Source: Macrostomum hystrix (Eukaryota; Platyhelminthes; Macrostomidae). From it: DNA of 64,000 nt. Below are positions 13,101 to 24,875 of the stretch, piece by piece; the stretch's first letter is position 1; each line of letters opens with the position of its first letter. Location of the stretch: contig CATNEN010000003.1 of the NCBI GenBank assembly GCA_950097015.1, forward strand, positions 5,007,501-5,071,500. Direction: 5' to 3'. Under the pieces are notes generated by a model. That model searched no databases and was not told the DNA's origin. It saw only the letters and a list, made by a program, of their open reading frames with translations. The position numbers and the translations under genes are program-made.

Positions 13101-16100
13101 AATCGGCAGATAGACGGGGTTAGAATCGGCAGATAGACGGGGTTAGAATCGGCAGATAGACAAGTGGAGAATCGGTGGATAGACATGGGGAGAATCGGCA
13201 GATAGACAAGAGGAGAATCGGCAGATAGACAAGAGGAGAATCGGCAGATAGACAAGGGGAGAATCGGCAGATAGACGGGGAGAATCGGCAGATTGACATG
13301 GGGAGAATCGGCAGATAGACAGGGAGAATCGGCAGATAGACATGGGGAGAATCGAAATAGGGTGAGATAATAATCTAAAATATGACGAATAGATATTTTT
13401 GAGTGTCATATCATTGTGCATAGCCTAGCTCATAGCCAACATTTCAAGGCTTGCTATGCGAATTTTGACGTATTTTGGTTGTTGTGTTTTTTCTTACTTC
13501 GCAAATCGCTTGAATAAGTAGGATAAAAGCGGAATGGATTGGAATGCAAGCGGAATAAAGTGGGATAAAAGTGGAATGACGTGGGATAAAAGCGGAATGA
13601 AGTGGGATAAAAGTAGAATGAATGGGGAAAAAGAGCGGAATAAAGTGGGATAAAAGCGGAATGAAGTGGGATAAAAGGGGGATGAAGTGGGATAAGAGCG
13701 GAGTGAAGTGGGATAAAAGTAGAGTGAATGGGGAAAAAAGCGGAATTAATTAGGATAAAAGTGTAATGAATTGGGATAAGCGCGGAATGAAGTGGGAAAA
13801 AAGCGGAATGAACTGGGATAAAAGTGGAATCAAGTGGGATAAAAGCGGAAAGAATTCAAGTTTCAAGTCAATTCAAGTCAACAGGAAGTTTATCTTGTCT
13901 AGTCATTGCTTCGTGCATAAATACGAGTAATATTTTGATGCCTGCATTTGCGAATGCACATTTTTTAAAACATTCCTAGATAGCATTAGTTAAAATTGCC
14001 TTTGACCAGTTATGGAAAGTGTGTGCAAAATCTTCCACTTTTGGGATTTATGAATGCCTCTGAAGTCGCTGCGTTGGGAAACGAAATTCGAAAACGTGCG
14101 CCTTATTTCCATCCCGCCCTTCCCAACCCCAGCTTCCACCGCATAGTTGGGCTTCCAATGCCACTACAATCTGTCTTCTGTTGTCTAAACCCTATCCCCC
14201 TGCGCCACTACATTCGCGCTGACTATCATTTTTCTCTTTGAATTTTCTGGAACAAGTCCAAGTCTGGTTCTTCTTACCATTTCTTCCTCTCCTCTCTCTC
14301 CCACTCTGATTCCTTTCTCCGCATATATACTTATTTTACAACGCCGCCAGATTATTTTATATTCGCATCCTAATCTTGCTACTTAGTTATCTAGCCATCA
14401 GTAGTATCTACAAATTTATTCATTTTTTTAATCAAAATAATCGCCAGGACCGTCTTGCGAATCGCCCGAAATGATTCGTCGCATGATTGTTCAGGGTATG
14501 AACATTGCCAGGATCAATCTCACCTTGGGATCCTACAAGGTGAGAGGATGTTTTTTCCTATTTCGATTAAATTACTAGTTTTTGCTCCTATTTTATATAC
14601 ACTAGGGATAGTTTGCTAAGTAAGGATGATCTGTCATTTCGAGGGAAAATTTTTAATCTCTGGGGATAAATTGTCATTTCTAGGGATTTGTAGTCTATTC
14701 GGGATAATTTACCATTACTCGGGATAATTTACCACTGCTCGTGATAATTTACCATTATTCGGGATAGTTTACCACTATTCAGGATAATTTACCACTACTC
14801 GGGATAATTTACCACTATTCAGGATAATTTACCACTATTCGGGACAATTTACCACTATTCGGGACAATTTACCACTATTCGGGATAATTTACCACTATTC
14901 GGGACAATTTACCACTATTCGGGATAATTTACCACTATTCGGGATAATTTACCACTATTCGGGATAGTTTACCACAATTCGGGATAATTTACCACTATTC
15001 AGGATAATTTACCACTATTCGGGATAATTTACCACTATTCGGGATAGTTTGCCACTATTCGGGATAATTTACCACTATTCGGGATAATTTACCACTATTC
15101 GGGATAATTTACCACTATTCGGGATAGTTTACCACTATTCAGGATAATTTACCACTATTCAGGATAATTTACCACTATTCGGGATAATTTACCACTATTC
15201 GGGATAATTTACCACTATTCGGGACAATTTACCACTATTCGGGACAATTTACCACTATTCGGGATAATTTACCACTATTCGGGATAATTTACCAACTCCA
15301 AGCGCATCACGTGACTGAATCCTAGCAAACGGCAATATTATTTTCAATTCAAACCCGGCAGTACTGCTCCCAGCTGATCAAAGCTGTGCGCACAGAGGAG
15401 GCCAATCTAAACGAAGGGTCCATGGACAGTCGCACGGTGGCCGTGGCTGTCGACATCACCGCTCCCACCCTGCGCACCGGCTTAATTGGCGGCTCAGTCG
15501 CCGGCGCTTTCAAAGTCTCCGAGGGTCAATTCATCACTGTCACAATTGACGAAGCCTTCAAAGAAGATTGCACAGTAGATCACCTGTACATCGACACCAC
15601 CTATTGGCGGAAGGCTTTCCACGCTATCAATGTTGGCGACAGGATCGACATTGACGACGGCACCATCATGCTGATTGCTAGGGAGAAAGGTCAGTTTATT
15701 ATCCCTTATTATCTTTTCACAAAAAGCGCCCGGAATTGAGCTATAAGCCACTATAAGCCAGTTTTATTTTGAAGAAAATATGTTAATGAATATGTGCGCA
15801 TTTAGGTGGCACCAACTATTCATCTTCAAATCGGCAGTCAGGTGTGTTGTTTAGTTTTTTATTCGTAGTAAATATATAACTATATACTAAACAGTGCTAT
15901 ATGGTCAAATATGTTAAACTGCTGGCACAAATGGGGATCTAGCATGGATCTAGCAGGGTCTTATAAAGTTATAATTTTATTGCTCTAGGATTTGTAATAA
16001 TAATCGTGTTCTATAAGCTACTTTCACAGGTAAAGTTTATTTAAAATTATTTTTTACAATTAACTTACGACACTCAATTAGTAATAAGACCAATTTACAG

Positions 16101-19100
16101 ACAATAATCAGGCCAATTTACAGACAATAATCAGGCCAATTTACAGACAATAATCAGACCAATTTACAGACAATAATCAGGCCAATTTACAGACAATAAT
16201 CAGGCCAATTTACAGACAATAATCAGACCAATTTACAGACAATAATCAGACCAATTTACAGACAATAATCAGGCCAATTTACAGACAATAATCAGACCAA
16301 TTTACAGACAATAATCAGACCAATTTACAGACAATAATCAGACCAATTTACAGACAATAATCAGACCAATTTACAGACAATAATCAGACCAATTTACAGA
16401 CAATAATCAGACCAATTTACAGACAATAATCAGGCCAATTTACAGACAATTATCTTCAATAATTAATTACGAAACTTTGATTCTACTAATTATACCACGG
16501 TATAATAAATTTATTTGAGCATTTGCAAAGCTATTAAAACTATCAACGCATGCATGTGAAATGATTAACTATAAAGTATTTAATTACAGCAGCGTGATTT
16601 TGCTTGACTGTGATTCTATCATAGTTTTCAATTTGTATTAGCTCCTCGGGTGAATCTTCCCAGATACTCGTTTTCGGCATTTTCCGGGATTTATTACTGC
16701 ATTTAAACAAAGTTCTAAGACTGTTATTAATATTTTGCAATACATAAGATTAAAGATATAATTTTTTGTAGCTAAAATTGCACCCCTTTATTAATTTATA
16801 TTTCAGTGTCACTTAATGGCACAATTCGATGCCTGGTTGAGCAGGGAGGCCAACTGCAGAGCTCTAAAGTTGTTCGTCTGCCGCGCATGGCTGAGTACAG
16901 ACACGCTGTAGCCGAAAAGTACAAACAGGACCTGCTGTTCGCTGTGGAAAATCAGGTGAGATTTTGCTAAAAATCGGGTGAGATTTTAATAAAAATCGGG
17001 TGAGATTTTGATAAAAATCGGGTGAGATTTTGATAAAAATCGGGTGGAGATTTTGATAAAAATCGGGTGAGATTTTGATAAAAATCGGGTGAGATTTTGA
17101 TAAAAATCGGGTGAGATAAAAATCGGGTGAGATTTTGATAAAAATCGGGTGAGATTTTGATAAAAATCGGGTGAGATTTAGATGAAAATCGGGTGAGATT
17201 TTGATAAAAATAGCGTGAGATTTTGATAAAAATCGGGTGGAGATTTTGATAAAAATCGGGTGAGATTTTGATAAAAATCGGGTGAGATTTTGATAAAAAT
17301 CGGGTGAGATTTTGATAAAAATTAGGTGAGATTTTGATAAAAATCGGGTGAGATTTTGATAAAAAATCAGGTGAGATTTTGATAAAAATCGGGTGAGATT
17401 TTGATAAAAATCGGGTGAGATTTTGATAAAAATCGGGTGAGATTTTGATAAAAAACTATTGTATGGGCATGAGACTTTGGTAAAATCAGTAAAAAATCAT
17501 TCACCTGCACTTCCTGTTGTTTAATCTAGAAGAAAAACTCTACTAGAAGCATTCTATTAACCAAATTTAATTGCATAGGAAATTTGTAAACTCGATAATA
17601 ATATACCATTACCATTATATTGTTGTTAATAATTAGATTAGCTTCCCGATTCCATTTATCCATATTAATAAAATTTACTATGATTTTGTATGTGTTCTTA
17701 ACAGAATTCTACAGCAATATATTTCCAATGCTTTCCCGGTACAGTTAAAGGTTATACATATCATATGTTTCCGCTCCGATATCTCAATCCTTCTATCGCC
17801 ATCTGCTACTGTGCTACTGAAATCTAGAGCTCCGATTAGAAAGGGTTATGAATCATAAATACTACTATAGTCAATTATTTAAAAGTATAAGAATTCTGAA
17901 AATTATGATAGCAGTATTTCTTGACAAGACAACCATATAACAATCAATTATACATGAACATTTCTAATCCAGAAATAATTAAGCTTCGATATACTGCAGT
18001 CTGGAACCCATATAAACCTTTTAAATTTACCGCTGACACTGCCCACACTATAAACACACCCTAGACACCAAAACCCCTACAATATAAACACTATCTTGGC
18101 CCAATAAACACCCTACCATTTAAACACACTCTAAGGCCCATAAACCCCTGCAAAATAAACACACTAGGCCCCAAAAAAACACCCAATAATTTAAACAAAC
18201 TCTCGACCCTCTAAAAGCCCAATAAACACACTCTAGACCCGTAAACGCCATATAATACAAACACACTCTAGGCCCTATAAACGCCCTACTATTTATACAC
18301 AGCCTCGACGCCGTAAACTCCTAATAAACACACCCTAGACCATATAAACGCTTTACAAACAGTATAAACACACCCTAGACCATATAAACGCTTTACAAAC
18401 AGTATAAACACACCCTAGACCATATAAACGCTTTACAAACAGTATAAACACACCGTAGACTATATAAACGCTTTACAAACAGTATAAACACACCCTAGAC
18501 CATATAAACGCTTTACAAAACAGTATAAACACACCGTAGACTATATAAACGCTTTACAAACAGTATAAACACACCCTAGACCATATAAACGCTTTACAAA
18601 ACAGTATAAACACACCCTAGACCATATAAACGCCCTACCAACAGTATAAACACACCCTAGACCATATAAACGCTTTACAAACAGTATAAACACACCCTAG
18701 ACCATATAAACGCCCTACCAACAGTATAAACACACCCTAGACCATATAAACGCTTTACAAACAGTATAAACACACCCTAGACCATATAAACGCCCTACCA
18801 ACAGTATAAACACACCCTAGACCATATAAACGCCCTACAAACAGTATAAAACACACTTCAGAGCCCAAAAGCCCCTAAAATTTAAACACACTCTAGGCCC
18901 CATAAACACCCTACAAAAGTGGCTACTAAACACTCTAATCAACCGCCAGGTGGACATAATCTGCTGCGGCTTCGCCGAGTCTGGCCTGGCCATCTCGCAG
19001 ATTCGCAAAGTTCTCGGACCATTTTCACAGAATACTAAAATTCTAGCACGCATAGAGTCTTCTGACGGCCTTAAAAAGTGAGTTTTTTGTTCATTGTTTT

Positions 19101-22100
19101 ACTTAACAAATCGCGTTGTGAAATCAGGACAAATCGGAGATCATTTAATGCTACGAGTTTCTATGATTTAAAACATGCTTAATTTTCGATTCCTGGGAAG
19201 ATTCCAGTATCGGACTTCACTGAAGTATCTTTTCTAAATGTGGCTTAATTGGCCTTGACAATCCGATTTCCTATTGGCTGTCAAATGGTTAGAAGGGAAA
19301 ATCTTCTAGTATATGATGATTTACAAAAATCCCTAGCCACCAAATTAAGCACCAAAATATCCCTTTTTCTCTTGATCTCCCAGTCTGGACGAAATCCTCA
19401 CCGTAGCGGACGGTGTGTTTGTGGATCGCGGCGAGTTAGGCCGCAATCTGCCAATCGAGAAAGTTTTCCTAGCCCAGAAATCGGTCATCGCCCACGCCAA
19501 TGCCGCCAAGAAGCCGGTGGTTGTTGCAGCGCAAATGCTGGACTCGATGCGGCACAAGCCTAGGGCTACCAGAGCCGAAATCTCCGATGTGGCCAACGCT
19601 GTACTCGACGGCGCCGATGTTCTGGCTCTCGGAGTTGAGACTGCCAAGGGAGCGTTTCCACTTGAGGCTCTGAAGGTCATGCTGCAGGTCAGTGCGATGT
19701 TTTAGTGGGTTTTATTGGAAGTGGAAGGCAATAGAGGGCGGGAGAGAGCGGAAAGCGGAGGTCTAAGAGGGGCGGAAAGTGGAGGTCTAAGAGGGGCGGA
19801 AAGTGGAGGTCTAAGAGGGGCGGAAAGCGGAGGTCTAAGAGGGGCGGAAAGTGGAGGTCTAAGAGGGGCGGAAAGTGGAGGTCGAAGAGGGGCGGAAAGT
19901 GGAGGTCTAAGAGGGGCGGAAAGCGGAGTTCTAAGAGGGGCGGAAAGTGGAGTTCTAAGAGGGGCGGAAAGTGGATGTCTAAGAGGGGCGGAAAGTGGAG
20001 GTCGAAGAGGGGCAGAAAGTGGAGGTCTAAGAGGGGCGAAAAGTGGAGATCGAAGAGGGGCGGAAAGTGGAGATCGAAGAGGGGCGGAAAGTGGAGGTCT
20101 AAGAGGGGCAGAAGTGGAGGTGTAAAAGGGGCGGAAAGCGGAGATCTAAGAGGGGCAGAAGTGGAGGTGTAAAAGGGGCGGAAAGTGGAGGTCTAAGAGG
20201 GGCAGAAGTGGAGGTGTAAAAGGGGCGGAAAGCGGAGGTCTAAGAGGGACAGAAAGTGGAGGTCTAAGAGGGGCGAAAAGTGGAGGTCTAAGAGGGGCGG
20301 AAAGTGGAGGTCAAAGAGGGGCGGAAAGCGGAGGTCTAAGAGGGGCGGAAAGCGGAGGTCTAAGAGGGGCGGAAAGTGGAGGACTAAGAGGGGCGGAAAG
20401 TGGAGGACTAAGAGGGGCGGAAAGTGGAGGTCTAAGAGGGGCGGAAAGTGGAGGTCAAAGAGGGGCGGAAAGCGGAGGTCTAAGAGGGGCGGAAAGTGGA
20501 GGTCAAAGAGGGACGGAAAATGGAGATCGAAGAGGGGCGGAAAGTGGAGATCTAAGAGGGGCGGAAAGTGGAGGTCGAAGAGGGGCGGAAAGTGGAGGTC
20601 AAAGAGGGGCGGAAAGGGGAGGTCAAAGAGGGGCGGAAAGCGGAGGTCTAAGAGGGACGGAAAGTGGAGGTCGAAGAGGGGCGGAAAGTGGAGTGGAGGG
20701 GAGAGCTAAATTGGAGGAAATGACGATGAATCAGCTAAAGCCAGGGGCGGTTTGACAGCGTTGCAGTACAGATATCTAGCTGGTGCATGGATCGAAAAAA
20801 GGCGTATAAAATGGAATGCTGTTATAAGTAAGGCCTATTCTAGTAGAGAAACCTGACATAAGGGTTTAGCTCGGTACAAGCTGTACTAGTAGGAATGTCT
20901 GGCTTTTTGTGGGGAAAAACATCAAAAACGATACTGGTAGTAGTTTATCTCTATCCCTTTGTGCCACTGATGAACGATTTGCAATCTTTTAGTATTCTTC
21001 CTCTCTGATCTATTCTCCCCCCCCCCAAAAAAATTCCATCATAGAATTCCCGTTCTAGAAAAATGATCGCACTGATAAACTTTGGATTAATTTCTATCAT
21101 TTCCGAAACACTGCCCAACTGGCAATTCCTGACCTAAAGGAAATAAGTATATATTATTTTTTACCCCCTAAAGTTAAATACAAAGTAGATATCGCTTTGC
21201 TGTAGTTAACTCTCCTTCTAACGCCTAAATTTTTAGTCCTTTGTTCTTAATTTTATATTTTCCTCCTTTCTACTTTCCTCCACTCTACTTTTAATTCCTA
21301 CACTCTACTTTTCCTCCACTCTACTTTTCCTCCACTCTACTTTTTCCCCACTCTACTTTTCCTACACTCTACTTTTCCTCCACTCTACTTTTCCTACACT
21401 CTACTTTTCCTCCACTCTACTTTTCCTTCACTCTACTTTTTCCCCACTCTACTTTTCCTACACTCTACTTTTCCTCCACTCTACTTTTCCTCCACTCTAC
21501 TTTTCCTCCACTCTACTTTTCCTTCACTCTACTTTTTCCCCACTCTACTTTTCCTACACTCTACTTTTCCTCCACTCTACTTTTCCTTCACTCTACTTTT
21601 CCTTCACTCTAATTTTTCCCCACTCTACTTTTCCTCCACTCTACTTTTCCTCCACTCTACTTTTCCTCCACTCTACTTTTCCTCCACTCTACTTTTCCTC
21701 CACTCTACTTTTCCTACACTCTACTTTTCCTCCACTCTACTTTTCCTCCACTCTACTTTTCCTCCACTCTACTTTTAATTCCTACACTCTACTTTTCCTC
21801 CACTCTACTTTTCCTCCACTCTACTTTTCCTCCACTCTACTTTTCCTCCACTCTACTTTTCCTCCACTCTACTTTTCCTCCACTCTACTTTTCCTACACT
21901 CTACTTTTTCCCCACTCTACTTTTCCTCCACTCTACTTTTTCCCCACTCTACTTTTCCTACACTCTACTTTTCCTCCACTCTACTTTTCCTACACTCTAC
22001 TTTTCCTCCACTCTACTTTTTCTTCACTCTACTTTTCCTCCACTCTACTTTTCCTCCACTCTACTTTTCCTTCACTCTACTTTTTCCCCACTCTACTTTT

Positions 22101-23968
22101 CCTACACTCTACTTTTCCTCCACTCTACTTTTTCTTCACTCTACTTTTCCTCCACTCTACTTTTCCTCCACTCTACTTTTCCTTCACTCTAATTTTTCCC
22201 CACTCTACTTTTTCCCCACTCTACTTTTCCTACACTCTACTTTTCCTCCACTCTACTTTTTCTTCACTCTACTTTTCCTACACTCTACTTTTCCTCCACT
22301 CTACTTTTTCTTCACTCTACTTTTCCTCCACTCTACTTTTCCTCCACTCTACTTTTCCTTCACTCTACTTTTCCTACACTCTACTTTTCCTCCACTCTAC
22401 TTTTCCTTCACTCTACTTTTTCCCCACTCTACTTTTCCTACACTCTACTTTTCCTCCACTCTACTTTTCCTTCACTCTACTTTTCCCCACTCTACTTTCC
22501 TCCACTCTACTTTTCCTTCACTCTAATTTTTCCCCACTCTACTTTTTCCCCACTCTACTTTTCGTCTAGGTATGCCAAGAAGCCGAGTCCGCCTACTATC
22601 ACGGCCGTAAATTTGTTGACCTGAAACGCCTGGAAGCTGTTCGCTTGGCATCCGTTGGGCCTCGCGACGAACAAATCGAAATGTTCACCTCGGCCACTGC
22701 TGCCGTCAGCGCAGCCATGACCAATGGCGCCGCCGCTATCATTGTTGTCACCACCACCGGCAAGACTTCCTTCGCTGTGGCCAGTTACCGACCTCCTTGC
22801 CCGATTCTGACTGTTACTAGGCAGATGTCTGTTGCTAGGCAGTGTCATCTGTACCGCGGCCTGCGGCCTGTGTTCTTTTCTGGTAATTGTGCAGATATTT
22901 TCATTTGCGCATCACAAATTAACTTCCCCCAGTCCTTCAGGGACACGATCATTATCAACCCTTTATCCTTCAGGGACACGATCATTATCAACCCTTTATC
23001 CTTCAGGGACATGATCATTATCAACCCTTTATCCTTCAGGGACATGATCATTATCAATCCTATATCCTTCAGGGACATGATCATTATCAACCCTTTATCC
23101 TTTATGGACACAGTCATTATCAACCCTATATACTTCAGGGACACAATCATTATCAACCCTATATACTTCAGGGACACAATCATTATCAACCCTATATACT
23201 TCAGGGACACAATTATTATCAACCCATATCCTTCAGGGACACAATTATTATCAACCCATATCCTTCAGGGACACAATTATTATCAACCCATATCCTTCAG
23301 GGACACAATTATTATCAACCCTTTATCCTTCAGGGACATGATCATTATCAACCCTTTATCCTTCAGGGACATGATCATTATCAACCCTTTATCCTTCAGG
23401 GACACAATCATTATCAATCCTATATCCTTCAGGGACACAATCATTATCAACCCTATATACTTCAGGGACACAATCATTATCAACCCTATATACTTCAGGG
23501 ACACAATCATTATCAACCCTATATACTTCAGGGACACAATCATTATCAACCCTATATACTTCAGGGACACAATCATTATCAACCGATTAAAAATCGAAAA
23601 TTTTCCGTCTCTTCCCAGAGGAGAAATGCGACGACTGGTCGGAGGACATGGACCGGCGCATCACGCACACTCTGCAATTCGCTGTCCGTTCAAAGTTTGT
23701 TAAGCCTGGCGAACGGGTCGTGATCTGCACTGGTTGGCACGCTGGCCAGACTAACACTGTACGCCTGGTGGTTGTGCCCGACGAGAAATTCATGGCCACT
23801 CCGCTGCACATTGTTCGCTCGTGTCAGGTCTTTAACGTGCCGCCTAAGGCTACCGCTGCTGTTGCTGCTGCCGCTGCTGCTGCTGCCGCTAATCAGCCTA
23901 GCCTCGTACCGCCGCCCAACGAACCGGTTAACGCTTGGGGCGATAATCCTACTGTCACATTTGATTGA
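10162..23968 (+). CDS. pyruvate kinase-like protein, predicted catalytically dead
   Basis: Nine exons, all with GT-AG borders and consistent phase: 10162-10247, 12640-12779, 14448-14539, 15362-15689, 16807-16955, 18950-19077, 19384-19687, 22570-22882, 23619-23968 (629 residues; human PKM has 531). Pyruvate kinase blocks are clear: LDIDNLP...[80 protein letters not shown]. Against human PKM, K270 becomes Arg299, D296 Glu325, T328 Ala357, T114 Ile138, S77 Thr101 and S362 Gly391; E272 (Glu301) and R73 (Arg97) are kept. Losing the phosphoryl-transfer lysine and proton-transfer threonine together predicts little or no normal activity. There is an N-terminal extension and an Ala-rich C-terminal tail of about 45 residues ([14 protein letters not shown]). 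The frame is intact, so I infer a maintained pseudoenzyme rather than a pseudogene. Confidence 0.9.
10890..12530. repeat. 20-bp minisatellite in intron 1 (two subfamilies)
   Basis: The left part (about 10890-11600) has units near attaggacgattctcgagaa. The right part (about 11690-12530) has units near gattgagacgattccttatg. The shared acgattc core suggests that one array evolved into two variants. Confidence 0.9.
12955..13355. repeat. 23-bp minisatellite in intron 2
   Basis: Units of agaatcggcagatagacggg plus gtt, drifting to a gacaagagg variant on the right. About 17 copies. Confidence 0.9.
13515..13855. repeat. 21-bp minisatellite in intron 2
   Basis: Units near gtgggataaaagcggaatga plus a. 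About 16 imperfect copies. This is a second, unrelated array in the same intron. Confidence 0.85.
14640..15295. repeat. 20-bp minisatellite in intron 3
   Basis: About 32 copies of gggataatttaccactattc, very uniform. The array ends about 65 bp before the exon 4 acceptor. Confidence 0.95.
16088..16450. repeat. 23-bp minisatellite in intron 4
   Basis: About 16 copies of ggccaatttacagacaataa plus tca (grouped gacc/ggcc variants), nearly perfect. Confidence 0.95.
16948..17455. repeat. 22-bp minisatellite that starts in exon 5 and repeats its donor site
   Basis: The last 8 coding bases of exon 5 and the donor (aaaatcag/gtgagatttt) form the first unit. About 22 more copies of aaaatcgg/gtgagatttt follow. 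Each later copy therefore carries a GTGAGA donor-like hexamer. Confidence 0.9.
18040..18890. repeat. 40-bp minisatellite in intron 5
   Basis: Higher-order units of agtataaacacaccctagac + catataaacgctttacaaac (40 bp). The left edge is decayed into shorter 'aaacacactctagg' pieces. It stops about 60 bp before the exon 6 acceptor. Confidence 0.9.
19738..20700. repeat. 24-bp purine-rich minisatellite in intron 7
   Basis: About 40 copies of ggggcggaaagtggaggtct plus aaga, starting about 50 bp after the exon 7 donor. The open frame through it is a by-product of the 24-bp (3n) period. Confidence 0.95.
21240..22562. repeat. 16/17-bp pyrimidine minisatellite forming the intron 7 polypyrimidine tract
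   Basis: About 80 copies of ctccactctacttttc and 17-bp variants. The last unit runs directly into the acceptor (acttttcgtctag/gtatg) of exon 8, so the array itself supplies the pyrimidine tract. Confidence 0.95.
22925..23585. repeat. 33-bp minisatellite in intron 8, open on both strands
   Basis: About 20 units of cttcagggacacaatcatta + tcaaccctatata. Three 32-bp copies near 23220-23310 shift the frame three times and restore it. Frames through the array stay open on both strands. Confidence 0.9.
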
Positions 23969-24875
23969 TTGATCGGATCAACTGATTGGATTAATAGACT
24001 TTGATCGTTTAACATACTAGCTTAGATTCGAAAATCCAATCCAATTCTAATATTTCTATTTTTATATTAGGCTTTTCCAGTCTCGCACGGAAGGTCCTAG
24101 GCTCGAATCCGTATTTCGATTTCCATCATAATTATGTAGACCTCTGTGCGAAACTATTTATAGTAAATCATATAAGGTCTATAATTAGTATTATGTAGCA
24201 CTCATATATGGTCTGTAGTTTTCGTTCTGTTCAGCTGAACTTAAAAATAATTTTTTGTAGAAATCGGTAGTCCTGTTCGTAGATTTTTTCCTTTCGCTCG
24301 CATTGTGCTTTAAAAAATTTAATTTATGTTTCACATATCCTTTTTTAAACCATAAAACATTATCGTCAGGGTTTTTCAACTTATCTATAATCACTACTTA
24401 TAGTAGATGTTTATGAAAAAACACGAAATTAGTTTTTTATAAATCAGTTGTCTAAATTAGATTTGCTTATCAAATCACACCTCGTTCAGTTATGTGAGTT
24501 TCTGTTTTTAGAATCAATGTTTTGTTTGCATATTACATATTACAAATATCGCTTGCACAAAAGACGCGCCGTCTACTATAAGTAGTTTAGATTGTGCCAG
24601 TAAATATTTTGTCATTCTCTACATAAATATGTTTTTTCTCTAACCCTAAATTGCATTGAATTATAATTAAATACAATTCTAACAGATTGCGTATAGATTA
24701 TTTAGAAATAAACAGTTTTTTGTTATTTATTGATGCGTCTTGTGATTAATTAGGAAAAGATTGTAGTGTGAAAATATTTTTTTTCTGCGTTTCCTTTCCA
24801 GGTCGCCTATTTCTGCTGTTGGTTTAAGCAAAAAATATCGATCAATAATCAATCGAATCAATCAATCCAATCAGC
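23969..24875. other. intergenic DNA between pyruvate-kinase-like and ankyrin genes
   Basis: AT-rich. A cctaggctcgaatcc segment near 24098-24112 resembles a tRNA B box but has no full tRNA fold. A pyrimidine-rich ttcctttccag just upstream of the ankyrin start (about 24790-24803) could be a cis- or trans-splice acceptor for its 5' UTR. Confidence 0.4.

Noticed and set aside
12955-16450. Regularly spaced repeats considered as a CRISPR array
   Set aside because: Units are contiguous without unique spacers, and the genome is eukaryotic.
19715-20172. Gly/Arg/Glu repeat ORFs in intron 7
   Set aside because: 24-bp minisatellite in an intron; the exon 7 donor and exon 8 acceptor are clear and phase-matched.
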